Shown piece by piece: positions 8,226-16,717 of a stretch of DNA of 64,000 nucleotides. The translations under genes and the position numbers were made by a program. The DNA comes from Cyclobacteriaceae bacterium (GTDB taxonomy: Bacteria > Bacteroidota > Bacteroidia > Cytophagales > Cyclobacteriaceae), in NCBI GenBank assembly GCA_016786495.1, contig JAEUUJ010000014.1, positions 1-64,000 of the forward strand, written 5' to 3'. A model generated the notes under the pieces. It saw nothing but the letters and a program-made list of their open reading frames with translations, was not told where the DNA came from and ran no database searches. Numbering within the stretch: position 1 is the stretch's first letter; every line of letters begins with the position of its first letter.

Positions 8226-8510
8226 GAACAGGGGATCCTTCGGTCGTGCCGCCCTCAGGATGACGGCGTTGAAAATAGATTGCTTCGCTCCTGCCTGGTC
8301 GGCAGGCAAGCGCAATGACGGAACGGAAGAGATCGCTTCGGAACAGGGGATCCTTCGGCCGTGCCGCCCTCAGGATGACGGTCCTGAAAATAGATTGCTT
8401 CGCGTTGCTCCTGCCTGGCCGGCAGGCAAGCGCAATGACGAGATTGCTTCGGTCGCTTGTTCCAAGCTCTCTCGCAATGACGGAAGGTTCCCTCGGAATG
8501 ACGGTATGGA
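8226..8510. repeat. Second mosaic repeat array, 115-bp period
   Basis: Two units starting GAACAGGGGATCCTTCGG begin at 8226 and 8341, a 115-base period. Each holds GCCGCCCTCAGGATGACGG, ATAGATTGCTTCGC and CCTGCCTGG.CGGCAGGCAAGCGCAATGACG. A degraded tail with CTCTCGCAATGACGG runs to about 8510. The modules are the same as in the 6097-6660 array but arranged differently. It fills the 318-base gap between the GH13 and GH127-like genes. Confidence 0.88.
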
Positions 8511-8519
8511 AAAAGATCA

Positions 8520-10472
8520 TCATTTGCCGGAAGGTTTAAAAGTCACCTGGCGTAAGATTGTTTGGCCCATCGGCACCAGTTTCACAGGCTCGGTGATCTT
8601 TGTTTCGGGATTATAGAGCGAAGTGGTAAACGTAAGTGTACTGGCATCGATCGCCACCGGGTTGCGCGTGTATTCGTACACTACCAGTTTCTTCGGTGCA
8701 TACTTCAGGTTATAAAATCCGGGAACGGGCCACGACTTGGTTTCCTCTTCCACTCCTTCGATGGGTATCGACAGCACAAGCGCGCCCCACGTAAAGTACT
8801 TCTCCCCGTTGATGTCATCGCGCACCTGAACATTGGTATCAAAGCTCACGTCCACGGTTTCCGTGCCGCTCCACGTTTTATCGATGACGATAAATCCGTC
8901 GGACACCGTATGTTCTGCGGAAACCTTAACGCTTGTTGCCCACTCCGGCTTGCGGATTCTTAACTGGACTGCTGCACTAGCCGTAACCACAAAACGGAAC
9001 GTGTTTTCAAACGGGTAATTCGTTTGCTCTTCTACAACAATCTTATTACCCCCAATCGTGGTCTCCACACGACTGGGCCCGAGCAGTGACGCCACCAGGG
9101 CGTGGTCATTTTTCATCCACATGTACTGCACATAATACGGAGCTATTCTTCCGGCCATCGGCACACAACACACGGCTGCCTCCTGATGCACGGGCGAATA
9201 CGAATACCGCGTTTGATTTTTATCGGAGGTATCGCCATTCAATCCGCCCGTCATGTAATACGAGTTGTCGGACTTCAGGTAGGCTACACAACTTTCTGAC
9301 GGATGACGTGCGCCCTGCGCTGCGTTCAGGAATATCTTCTCGGCTTTATCCGCGAATGTGCGATCACCCGTTTTTCGCACCAATTCCGCGTAGCTGTGCA
9401 TGAGCTCGTGCATGGAGCAATATTCATAGCCGCGTTTCGTGGCATCCGCTTTTCTTCCTCCAATCCATTCATCGCCTACTCCGGCACCGGAGGCTGTTGT
9501 TTCCAACGCAATCTTTTCCAGAAAGTGATCGAGCGCATGCTTCAACTCCGGGTTCCCGGAAGCATAATACGCTGCCGTAACACTGCGCAAGTGTTCGTAC
9601 ACATGAACTCCGTGGGTACTCAACAACAAGGTGTCATTAACAAGCTTTTTGTATTGTGCAGATTCATTCAACTCCTGTTCGGAAAAATCTTGATACAGAA
9701 ACAGACAATAATCGCGGTAAGCAGGCTTTCCGGTTATCCGGTAAAGCGCCTCAAACACATCCGTGATCGCCAAACCATGCGAGGTTCCACCTACATTGGG
9801 TTGCTTCGAGTAAAACGGATGGGATGTTCCCGCAGAATAGTTATCCATCACGTTTTGTATCGCACGTTCGATTGCTGACAATACTTTCTGATCGTTTGAA
9901 TATTCATACCACGCCAGAAGTCCCCGCAGCAAGGTTGCTTTTGCCCAGAGTTCCCCGTTCTCGTTGTCGAACTTGTAGCGAAGGTCTTTGTCGTAAATTC
10001 CGAGGTAGCCGTCCTCATCCTGCGTAGCGAGGATGTAATCGACATACAATTTTAGTTTTGCGAGATGCTCCTGATCCTGTAACAGGATCGCGCTGCGGAT
10101 GTAGCCATCACGCCAGTTGCTTTGGGTTTCGCTGTTCCACCATAAGAACTGCACCTGCCAGTCGCCTGCTTCACCCAGCGCCCCTACATCTTTGCTTTTT
10201 ACTTTTTCCGACAAACGATTTTCGCCATAGATTTTGTCTTCCATGGTAAGTTTTGGCACCAACGTATCTAACCGTCCGACAAATCCATCGAGGTTCTCAC
10301 GAATTTGCTTTTTGATCCATCCTTCCGGTTTTACTTCTGCCAGGGTTACCGGTTGATAGACTTCCTGCAGCGGTTCGATCTTATCGAAGGGAGGTTGAAC
10401 ATTGTCCGGCTGACTACACGCAAACGTGATCACACAAAACAAACCTGACAAGACACGCGTAGTAGTTTTCAT
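8520..10472 (-). CDS. GH127-like (DUF1680) beta-L-arabinofuranosidase lipoprotein
   Basis: The 650-residue product begins with a signal peptide and lipobox (FAC, Cys19), so it is lipid-anchored. The N-terminal pattern PLQEVYQPVTLAEVKPEGW and the alpha/alpha barrel fit the DUF1680 group. Its founder members are zinc-dependent beta-L-arabinofuranosidases using a Glu and a Cys cluster. Candidate equivalents here are EYCSMHE and the adjacent CysCys in AVCCVPMAGR. The C-terminal third is beta-rich. It is last in a minus-strand run with the isomerase and PhyH genes, after a 10-base gap, so likely in one operon. The exact sugar is unknown, since relatives act on several arabinose- or xylose-containing chains. 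Confidence 0.82.
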   Translation of the reverse strand: MKTTTRVLSGLFCVITFACSQPDNVQPPFDKIEPLQEVYQPVTLAEVKPEGWIKKQIRENLDGFVGRLDTLVPKLTMEDKIYGENRLSEKVKSKDVGALGEAGDWQVQFLWWNSETQSNWRDGYIRSAILLQDQEHLAKLKLYVDYILATQDEDGYLGIYDKDLRYKFDNENGELWAKATLLRGLLAWYEYSNDQKVLSAIERAIQNVMDNYSAGTSHPFYSKQPNVGGTSHGLAITDVFEALYRITGKPAYRDYCLFLYQDFSEQELNESAQYKKLVNDTLLLSTHGVHVYEHLRSVTAAYYASGNPELKHALDHFLEKIALETTASGAGVGDEWIGGRKADATKRGYEYCSMHELMHSYAELVRKTGDRTFADKAEKIFLNAAQGARHPSESCVAYLKSDNSYYMTGGLNGDTSDKNQTRYSYSPVHQEAAVCCVPMAGRIAPYYVQYMWMKNDHALVASLLGPSRVETTIGGNKIVVEEQTNYPFENTFRFVVTASAAVQLRIRKPEWATSVKVSAEHTVSDGFIVIDKTWSGTETVDVSFDTNVQVRDDINGEKYFTWGALVLSIPIEGVEEETKSWPVPGFYNLKYAPKKLVVYEYTRNPVAIDASTLTFTTSLYNPETKITEPVKLVPMGQTILRQVTFKPSGK

Positions 10473-10482
10473 GTGGGAGCAA

Positions 10483-11316
10483 TTAAGACTTTAGCTTCAT
10501 CGACAACATATTCTTCATCTGTATATTCACCTGCCATTGATCGGCCAACGGCTTTTGTGAATATGGCATGACAGGCATGTACGGGACCGGTCCGAACTCG
10601 GGCGTGATCGTCATAAACGGCATTTCCTTTTGCTCCTCACCCGACAGAATTTCTTTCCACCAACCAATAAAGGTGTCGACATGATTCTTCCATTCCGGTG
10701 CGAACGGATCATTTACCTGCGGTGAATGTTCGAATCCGACCCGCGCATGGATATGCCGAACGCGGGGGAACACGAGTTTCAATATTTCATGCTGATCGTG
10801 CAGCAACGTTTCCGACACGGCACACCAGTGTGAAAAGTCGGCCGTTAATTTCAGGTTTGGGTACTTCTGCAGGTACGGCAACAACGAAGCGGAATGAAAG
10901 GTAAATCTTCCGCGATGCGTTTCATGAAAAACCGGAATGCCGGATTGGCGCGCAACATCTTCCGCTATCGCAATAGCCCGGCAATTATCTTCAAACGAAA
11001 AATAATCTTTACCAGTATGGCTGTTGATGAAGTCAGGCTTCAGGCTGGCCAGGTATTCGAGCCGCGACCGCATCCGCGTGAGATAAGCATCCACCGATTC
11101 ATCAGCAGGGCCTAAAACCTGTTGCGCAATGAATAGAAAGTCGGGTTTGGCCAACCGAACACTGGCGAGTGCCGACTGAAATTCATCCACAAATATTTTA
11201 TCCTCAGGCGGGTTGATCTCCACACCATCGAATCCTTCCGAGATTACGCGCGCGAGAAACACAGTTGGGGTTGTTCCCTCCTGTCCCCAAAAGGAACATG
11301 CGAACCGGACGTTCAT
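10483..11316 (-). CDS. Sugar phosphate isomerase/epimerase (xylose isomerase-like TIM barrel)
   Basis: The 277-residue product has the AP-endonuclease-2/xylose-isomerase-like barrel pattern: GFDGVEINPPED near the start, INSHTGKDYF (about 98-107), PVFHETHRGRF (about 132-142), LTADFSHW (about 157-164) and HIHARVGFEHS (about 190-200). The acidic and His residues in these segments are the usual metal ligands. Such enzymes interconvert or epimerise free or phosphorylated sugars; the substrate cannot be told here. Its ATG shares one base with the stop of the PhyH gene upstream (TGATG), so the two are translationally coupled. This supports a shared catabolic pathway with the GH127-like lipoprotein. 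Confidence 0.8.
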   Translation of the reverse strand: MNVRFACSFWGQEGTTPTVFLARVISEGFDGVEINPPEDKIFVDEFQSALASVRLAKPDFLFIAQQVLGPADESVDAYLTRMRSRLEYLASLKPDFINSHTGKDYFSFEDNCRAIAIAEDVARQSGIPVFHETHRGRFTFHSASLLPYLQKYPNLKLTADFSHWCAVSETLLHDQHEILKLVFPRVRHIHARVGFEHSPQVNDPFAPEWKNHVDTFIGWWKEILSGEEQKEMPFMTITPEFGPVPYMPVMPYSQKPLADQWQVNIQMKNMLSMKLKS

Positions 11317-12134
11317 CAGTACAATACCGGGTTAATGGGTGAATTAATCACTTCACCAACAATTGCTCCCGGGCACCAGGTGTTCCAGTCGTTAATCTGA
11401 TTTTTATTTTCCGGCTGCTTCAATCGCATGTCGCGGTCCATGTAAATTACCGTCATGACTTTCCGCATTTTGTCGGTGGTGTTTGCACCTGCGCGATGGA
11501 ACACCCAGCCGGAATGAAAGCTCACTTCCCCGATATCGAATGCTTCAATAACATGTTTAAAGTCGGTTACCCGCAAACGCTGCTGGATCAGGGTCTCGCT
11601 TTCGTCTCCAATTTCAAGTTCGCGGCCCTCAACAATCTGGTGACTGCCGGCACTGAATTCGAGCGGACCCATCTCAAGCGGAGTAGCCTGCAACGGAATC
11701 CACGCGGTAACGGTTTTATCGGTTTGTAATGGCCAGTAGTATTGATCGGCATGCCACGGAGTAATTCCGCCACCACCTTCTTTGAATAAGGCCTGATCGT
11801 GATACAATCGAACACCATCAACCTGCATCAGGCCGGCCGCAATTTTCGCCAGTCGTTTACTGAATACAAATTGTTTGACCTCTTCATCTTCGCGCCACAA
11901 GTTGAAAAGTTGAAGAAACGCTTTTCCGTAGGTATCGCGTTCATCCACTTTCGTTTTCACGGTATTCATTTTAGCCACCCGGTCGGAAATGGCTTTATTG
12001 AAATACTCAATTGTTTCCGGATTAAATACCTGCCGGAGTTTGATGAATCGGTTCTTCTGGTAGAAGTCGATTTGTTCGGGCGAAAGCTCAAAAGGTTTAT
12101 CGAGCCATTCGCGGACAGAAAGGGGTATCGCCAT
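11316..12134 (-). CDS. PhyH-family Fe(II)/2-oxoglutarate dioxygenase
   Basis: The 272-residue product matches the phytanoyl-CoA dioxygenase family. The iron-binding HxD is visible at H128-D130 in TPWHADQYYW. The distal His is probably H213 in GWVFHRAGANTT, with the following Arg a candidate for 2-oxoglutarate binding. A jelly-roll core and LEF.AGSHQ are typical. Bacterial PhyH enzymes hydroxylate small molecules, sugars or secondary metabolites; the substrate is unknown. It is the first gene of the minus-strand run PhyH, isomerase, GH127-like, and is divergent from the AraC regulator across 126 bases. An oxygenase coupled to a sugar isomerase is not a textbook sugar pathway. Confidence 0.82.
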   Translation of the reverse strand: MAIPLSVREWLDKPFELSPEQIDFYQKNRFIKLRQVFNPETIEYFNKAISDRVAKMNTVKTKVDERDTYGKAFLQLFNLWREDEEVKQFVFSKRLAKIAAGLMQVDGVRLYHDQALFKEGGGGITPWHADQYYWPLQTDKTVTAWIPLQATPLEMGPLEFSAGSHQIVEGRELEIGDESETLIQQRLRVTDFKHVIEAFDIGEVSFHSGWVFHRAGANTTDKMRKVMTVIYMDRDMRLKQPENKNQINDWNTWCPGAIVGEVINSPINPVLY

Positions 12135-12192
12135 ACGAATTAGTTAGTGTTCAAAAGTACACGATCGGACGCCCGGCTGTTTACACAAAAAA

Positions 12193-12247
12193 GTCAATTA
12201 ATAGCACTATATTGACACTGTTACGCTACAGGCAGTTCTCTACAGGC
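12193..12247. promoter_or_regulatory. Candidate operator sites between phyH and araC genes
   Basis: The 126-base divergent intergenic region has GTCAAT (12193-12198) inverted as ATTGAC (12211-12216), and an exact direct repeat CTACAGGC at 12226-12233 and 12240-12247. Direct repeats beside an AraC-family gene are plausible binding sites for that regulator. The 14-base period is shorter than the roughly two-turn spacing typical of AraC half-sites. Confidence 0.35.
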
Positions 12248-12260
12248 TAAAATTGTACTA

Positions 12261-13100
12261 ATGAAGGCTCAATTTGAAGACATCGCGAGCAAGAAAGGTG
12301 CTGAGTCATTCCTGGCGTACGCGTTTAACGTGCCATATTTTGAGTTCAAATGGCACTATCATCCCGAATACGAGCTTACGCTGATCACACAAGGCGAGGG
12401 CAAACGCCTCGTGGGCGATTCGTACGAGAGTTACACATCGGGTGATCTGGTGTTGTTGGGATCGGAATTGCCGCACACCTGGACGAGTGAGCCCCTTCAA
12501 GACAAAACGGTATCCGCTGTAGTGGTTCAATTCCCGCACGACTTGATCAACAGATTTTCCGGATTGGTAGAATTTAAGTCCATCGAAGCGCTGCTGGCTG
12601 CATCGGGGCGAGGGCTGTTCTTTCCTGATGCAGAATCTGTTCGGGCCGAACTCGAATTACTTCCGGCACGTCGGGGTGTTGAAAAGATCACGTCACTGAT
12701 CAACATTCTTCAACACCTGAGCGCCCACCGGCACCAGAAGCTTTCGTCAGCCTCCTTTCATCCCGTTAAGGGAGAGGAGACAGAAAGCCGGGTGAACAAA
12801 GTTTGCCAGTACATTCAGAAGCATTCCGATGAGCCGCTCAGTCTGGATCAGGCGGCCGCACTGATTCATTTATCGCGCAGCGCGTTCAGTAAGTTCTTCA
12901 AACGTGCCACCGGGAAAACCTTTTCAGACTATGTAAATGACATTCGTATCGGGAAAGCCTGCCGCCTGCTTACGGAAAGTGATAAGGCCATTAATGAAAT
13001 AGCGTATGCCACTGGGTTCGACAGCCTGACGTATTTTAACCGGGTATTCCTTAAGAAGAAAGGTGTTACACCACGACAATTTCGTACCGGACTTCGTTAG
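12261..13100 (+). CDS. AraC-family transcriptional regulator with cupin sensor
   Basis: The 279-residue product has an N-terminal cupin-like effector domain (about 15-100) with FKWHYHPEYELTLI and a second His in LPHTW. A C-terminal pair of helix-turn-helix motifs follows (about 185-279) with LDQAAALIHLSRSAFSKFFKRATG and INEIAYATGFDSLTYFNRVFLKKKGVTPRQFR, the standard AraC signature. Its divergent position suggests it controls the PhyH, isomerase and GH127-like genes in response to a sugar or derived metabolite. It has no membrane segment, so it is a cytoplasmic one-component regulator. Confidence 0.9.
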   Translation: MKAQFEDIASKKGAESFLAYAFNVPYFEFKWHYHPEYELTLITQGEGKRLVGDSYESYTSGDLVLLGSELPHTWTSEPLQDKTVSAVVVQFPHDLINRFSGLVEFKSIEALLAASGRGLFFPDAESVRAELELLPARRGVEKITSLINILQHLSAHRHQKLSSASFHPVKGEETESRVNKVCQYIQKHSDEPLSLDQAAALIHLSRSAFSKFFKRATGKTFSDYVNDIRIGKACRLLTESDKAINEIAYATGFDSLTYFNRVFLKKKGVTPRQFRTGLR

Positions 13101-13104
13101 GTGA

Positions 13105-13131
13105 GATTAATCTTTACAACCCCAACTCGAT
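13105..13131 (+). repeat. Copy of the parC 3' end
   Basis: Bases 13105-13131 match 13223-13249 at 25 of 27 positions. The second copy is the true parC terminus, including its stop (complement of 13232-13234). The two copies bracket about 91 bases that contain the hairpin at 13171-13209. It parallels the copied tex end at 5641-5670. Confidence 0.8.
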
Positions 13132-13170
13132 AATGAAATAACAAAAGGGGTATTCATAACAAATAACAAA

Positions 13171-13209
13171 GGGACGCAATGCTTCGACAAGCTCAGCATG
13201 TTGCGTCCC
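13171..13209 (+). terminator. Hairpin terminator after the araC-type gene, REP-like
   Basis: GGGACGCAA (13171-13179) pairs with TTGCGTCCC (13201-13209). The loop holds CTTCGACAAGCTCAGCAT, an intergenic motif I recall as common in Bacteroidota. A T-run follows (13213-13220), so on the plus strand it can end the regulator transcript. Confidence 0.55.
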
Positions 13210-13231
13210 TACATTTTTTTCGGATTAATCT

Positions 13232-16099
13232 TTACAACTCCAACTCAATCGTCTGTCCAACGTCAAAGGCCGTGTCACCGGGTTTCGGTTTATCAACCTT
13301 AGGCTTCACGATTACTTTTTCACTTTTTTCTTTTTGGACTGGTTTTTCCTGCTTTGGCTTTTCCGCTCCGAAGAGGTCTTGCTGCTCGGCTTTGACTTTT
13401 GGCTTTGGACGGGCTGCTTTTTGGACTTGTCCCTTTGGCTTTTCCGGCTCCGCGAAGAGGGCTGCTTGTCCTTCCTCGCTGACCGGAGGTTGCTGCTCTT
13501 TTTTTTTTGACGACTGAGAACCCTTTCCGGTTTCGGTCGCCTCGATGAGCTCATTGTCATCATCTCCTTCTTCAAGCCCGGTTTCTTCCGGTTCTTGGGT
13601 GAGTTTAACACCCGTAACCTTGTGCTGACTGAGCCTGTTTCCAAGTGCCTTCCACCCTTTCACATCAATGATATCTTCCAGGTTAACGACTTCCTTCACC
13701 TTCTCCTTGCTTGCACCCTTTACCAGGTCTATCTCAACTTCCGGTGTATCGGATGTAGTTACCACCACGAGGCGCGAACCAATGCTTTCAGAAATGAATC
13801 CGAATTCCTTATCGGCTGTGCTGGTCTCAATCAGGAACCGTTTCACCATGTACTGTTTCGTTTCGCCATCAATGTACACGGCCGAAATCGGCTTCTTCGG
13901 ATTAAACTTCTCAACCAGCAGGGTCTTTTCAGGATCGAAACGGGTGGTTAGATCGTACCCGGAAATCCGGTACGAACCGTTGCGCATAAACGTGATCAAC
14001 TGATCATCTCCGTCAAATTTGCCAACATAGATACCCCGCTTGTCTTTATTCAGTCGTCCTCCGTCAGCATCATACCACAAGTCGAGTTTGCTGAGCGTAG
14101 AGGTCCCGGCCTGCAGGAAATCCACCTTACGTATTGGATACTTTGTAAGTGTGTTACCCCTTGATCCTCTTCCTTTTATCTCAAGCTCAGAGAAGTCGAA
14201 CTCGAATACTTTCTTACGGGCCGTGCTCGATTGCGACAGCTTCACCTCCACCACTTCCGCTTCACCGTTTGGATTGCCCGAAACGTAGTGAATCATTGAA
14301 TTTGGATGACCCTGTGTGAGATCGTATTCCTTATCCCGGATCACACCCGGCATCGCAAAACGCTTCACAAAGCCTTTGCCACTCTTGCCATCGGAATAAA
14401 TCACGTTGTAGACCATCCGGTCGTCACCCTTCTTCCACACCCCGATGTAGAGGATGTCTTTGCCCATGAACACCTTCTCCTTGATTTTGGAGATAAATGC
14501 CTTTCCGTCTCTGCGGATGGCGATAATGTCGTCCAGGTCGGAGCAGTCGCAGATGTATTCATCACGCTTCAGGCCATAGCCTGCGAAACCGTCTTTGCGG
14601 TTCACATACAGTTTCTGGTTGATGGCGATAACCTCCGTAGCCGTAACCGACTGGAAGCTCTTGATTTCGGTTTTGCGTTCGCGACCCTTGCCGTATTTAT
14701 CGAGCAAGCCCTGATAATACGAAATTGCATACTCAGTAAGATGCTTAAGGTGATGAAGGGTGTCCTTGAGTTCTTTTTCAAGATCGCGCATGAGTTCGTC
14801 AGCCTTGAACGAGTCGTAGCGCGAAATACGTTTGATTTTGATCTCCGTCAGGCGGATGATATCGTCACGGGTAATCTCGCGATAAAACTTCTTCTTATGC
14901 GGCTTAAGGCCTTTGTCGATTGTAGTAATTACCTCCTCCCAGCTTTCAGCTTCTTCAATGTCGCGGTAGATGCGATTCTCAATAAAAATTTTCTCGAGCG
15001 AAGAGAACAAAATCTTCTCCATTAACTCGGCCTTTCTGATTTCAAGCTCCTGCTTGAGCAGTTGAACCGTTTGTTCGGTATTGCATCGCAGAATCTCACC
15101 TACGGGTAAGAACTGCGGTTTCTCTTCAACGATTACGCAGGAGTTCGGGGAGATACTGATCTCGCAGTCGGTAAAGGCATAGAGTGCGTCCAGCGCAATT
15201 TCGGGCGACTGGCCCGGCTGCAGGTGAATTTGAATCTCTACGTCTTTGGCGGTGTTGTCGACCACCTGTTTCACCTTGATCTGCCCTTTCTCGCTCGCCT
15301 TTACGATCGATTCCATCAACGATGTTGTGGTGGTTGAGAACGGGATCTCACGAATCGTGAGCATCTTCTTATCGGTGATGTCGATCTTGGCTCTTACCTT
15401 GATTTTACCTCCACGCAAGCCCTGATTGTATTCCGAGAAATCGGCAATACCACCCGTTGGGAAATCAGGATAGATCTTTGGTTTCTTACCTTTCAACACA
15501 TCGATCGATGCCTTGATGAGTTCATTAAAGTTGTGCGGAAGAATTTTCGTGGAAAGACCTACCGCAATACCTTCTACCCCCTGCGCCAGCAACAGCGGGA
15601 ATTTTACCGGCAGTGTAACGGGCTCTTTCTTCCGGCCATCGTACGACAGCTGCCATTCGGTAGTTTGCGCGTTGTATGCAACATCCAGTGCAAATTTCGA
15701 AAGCCGCGCCTCAATATAACGAGGAGCAGCAGCACTGTCGCCTGTACGCACATCACCCCAGTTACCCTGGGTTTCTATTAAAAGATCTTTCTGACCAATG
15801 TTAACGATCGCTTCCCCGATGGATGCATCACCATGCGGGTGATACTGCATCGTATTTCCGATAACGTTGGCCACTTTGTTGAACCGGCCGTCATCCATCT
15901 CTTTCAGCGAGTGCATGATCCTGCGTTGTACGGGCTTAAACCCGTCTTCAATACGCGGAACAGCACGTTCGAGGATTACATAGGATGCGTATTCGAGGAA
16001 CCAGTTTTCATACAGACCGTCAATGGCTACGCTGTGAACCACATCGCCATTTTCATTCTTCTGCCTCTTAACCGGTCTTTCTACTTTCTTCTTACTCAT
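13232..16099 (-). CDS. parC: DNA topoisomerase IV subunit A (GyrA/ParC family)
   Basis: The 955-residue product is the DNA breakage-reunion subunit of a type IIA topoisomerase. ERAVPRIEDGFKPVQRR (about 44-60) and the catalytic Tyr128 in AAAPRYIEARLS are clear, with YHPHGDASI before it. The C-terminal half holds beta-propeller-like repeats. The last 130 residues are an acidic, then Lys/Pro-rich, low-complexity tail (KPKPKVKAE, KPKVDKPKPG). The lack of a canonical GyrA box and the partner ParE-like gene upstream argue for topoisomerase IV rather than gyrase. A DUF559 gene separates it from its partner. The protein acts in chromosome decatenation. Its 3' end is copied at 13105-13131. Confidence 0.92.
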   Translation of the reverse strand: MSKKKVERPVKRQKNENGDVVHSVAIDGLYENWFLEYASYVILERAVPRIEDGFKPVQRRIMHSLKEMDDGRFNKVANVIGNTMQYHPHGDASIGEAIVNIGQKDLLIETQGNWGDVRTGDSAAAPRYIEARLSKFALDVAYNAQTTEWQLSYDGRKKEPVTLPVKFPLLLAQGVEGIAVGLSTKILPHNFNELIKASIDVLKGKKPKIYPDFPTGGIADFSEYNQGLRGGKIKVRAKIDITDKKMLTIREIPFSTTTTSLMESIVKASEKGQIKVKQVVDNTAKDVEIQIHLQPGQSPEIALDALYAFTDCEISISPNSCVIVEEKPQFLPVGEILRCNTEQTVQLLKQELEIRKAELMEKILFSSLEKIFIENRIYRDIEEAESWEEVITTIDKGLKPHKKKFYREITRDDIIRLTEIKIKRISRYDSFKADELMRDLEKELKDTLHHLKHLTEYAISYYQGLLDKYGKGRERKTEIKSFQSVTATEVIAINQKLYVNRKDGFAGYGLKRDEYICDCSDLDDIIAIRRDGKAFISKIKEKVFMGKDILYIGVWKKGDDRMVYNVIYSDGKSGKGFVKRFAMPGVIRDKEYDLTQGHPNSMIHYVSGNPNGEAEVVEVKLSQSSTARKKVFEFDFSELEIKGRGSRGNTLTKYPIRKVDFLQAGTSTLSKLDLWYDADGGRLNKDKRGIYVGKFDGDDQLITFMRNGSYRISGYDLTTRFDPEKTLLVEKFNPKKPISAVYIDGETKQYMVKRFLIETSTADKEFGFISESIGSRLVVVTTSDTPEVEIDLVKGASKEKVKEVVNLEDIIDVKGWKALGNRLSQHKVTGVKLTQEPEETGLEEGDDDNELIEATETGKGSQSSKKKEQQPPVSEEGQAALFAEPEKPKGQVQKAARPKPKVKAEQQDLFGAEKPKQEKPVQKEKSEKVIVKPKVDKPKPGDTAFDVGQTIELEL

Positions 16100-16134
16100 T
16101 TTTGTTGCTGGTATTCAGTATCGGTTGTTATTAT

Positions 16135-16614
16135 CTATTTCTCAATATCTGCATGACGTACCTCGGTAGTCAAAATCTCATTGTTATCATGAGCGTGCGG
16201 TTGTTGACCCTCACCAATCCCCCTTTGAAGGGGGCCAGGGGGATGGATTCTCTCAAACTCATCGATAAACCCCTCAATTACCTTTAACACCTCACCTATC
16301 CGTTCTTTCACATCCAGGTCGTCAAACCTCAAAAACGACAGCCCAATGCCCTCCAATTCTTTTTGTCGTTTCATATCCCGTTCGTATGCGCCTTCGAACG
16401 TATGGGTAATTCCGTCCACCTCAATAACTAAGTTCAATTTCTTACAATAGAAATCGGCTATGTAGTTGAGAAGAGGCTTTTGCCTGTTAAACTTATATCC
16501 TCTCAACTTCCCCGCTTTCAATTCATTCCACAACAATACCTCTGCGTATGTCGAATGATTACGCAACTCACGCGAAAACGTCTTCAGGTTCTTGTTGTAC
16601 GGAAGCGGACTCAT
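16135..16614 (-). CDS. DUF559 domain protein (very-short-patch-repair-like nuclease fold)
   Basis: The 159-residue product has the DUF559 core: ELRNHSTYAEVLLWNELKAGKLRGYKFNRQ cut at about 15-44, YIADFYC, LVIEVDG and LRFDDLDV. The E-xn-D-xn-EVDG pattern matches the catalytic acids of the restriction-endonuclease-like fold used by Vsr nucleases. Residues from about 121 on (IHPPGPLQRGIGEG) are a translation of a REP-like hairpin, so the C-terminal tail was gained from repeat DNA. It sits in the same orientation between parE and parC, with another repeat just upstream of its start. Its role is unknown; members are often scattered singly in Bacteroidota genomes. Confidence 0.85.
   Translation of the reverse strand: MSPLPYNKNLKTFSRELRNHSTYAEVLLWNELKAGKLRGYKFNRQKPLLNYIADFYCKKLNLVIEVDGITHTFEGAYERDMKRQKELEGIGLSFLRFDDLDVKERIGEVLKVIEGFIDEFERIHPPGPLQRGIGEGQQPHAHDNNEILTTEVRHADIEK
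16219..16234. repeat. REP-like hairpin CCCCCTT-TG-AAGGGGG inside the DUF559 tail
   Basis: A perfect 7-bp inverted repeat with a 2-base loop, followed by CCAGGGGGATGG. It lies within the last codons of the DUF559 gene and a related hairpin is just before that gene. Confidence 0.75.
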
Positions 16615-16633
16615 TTTTCTAATCCCCCTTCAT

Positions 16634-16654
16634 CCCCCTTTTCAAAAAAGGGGG
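16634..16654. repeat. REP-like hairpin CCCCCTTTT-C-AAAAAAGGGGG before the DUF559 gene
   Basis: CCCCCTTTT (16634-16642) is inverted as AAAAGGGGG (16646-16654), preceded by a partial copy TCCCCCTTCA. With 16219-16234 it brackets the DUF559 coding region. On the minus strand it may also act as an attenuator after parE. Confidence 0.7.
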
Positions 16655-16717
16655 ACATGCGGAGTTACAATCTGTTTGCAGTTAAAACCATCAAGCGTTT
16701 TTTTCAAAAACTCCGTA

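Noticed and set aside
14306-15025. 239-codon open frame antisense to parC
   Set aside because: It lies wholly opposite a strongly conserved topoisomerase region and has no promoter or signal that I can see.
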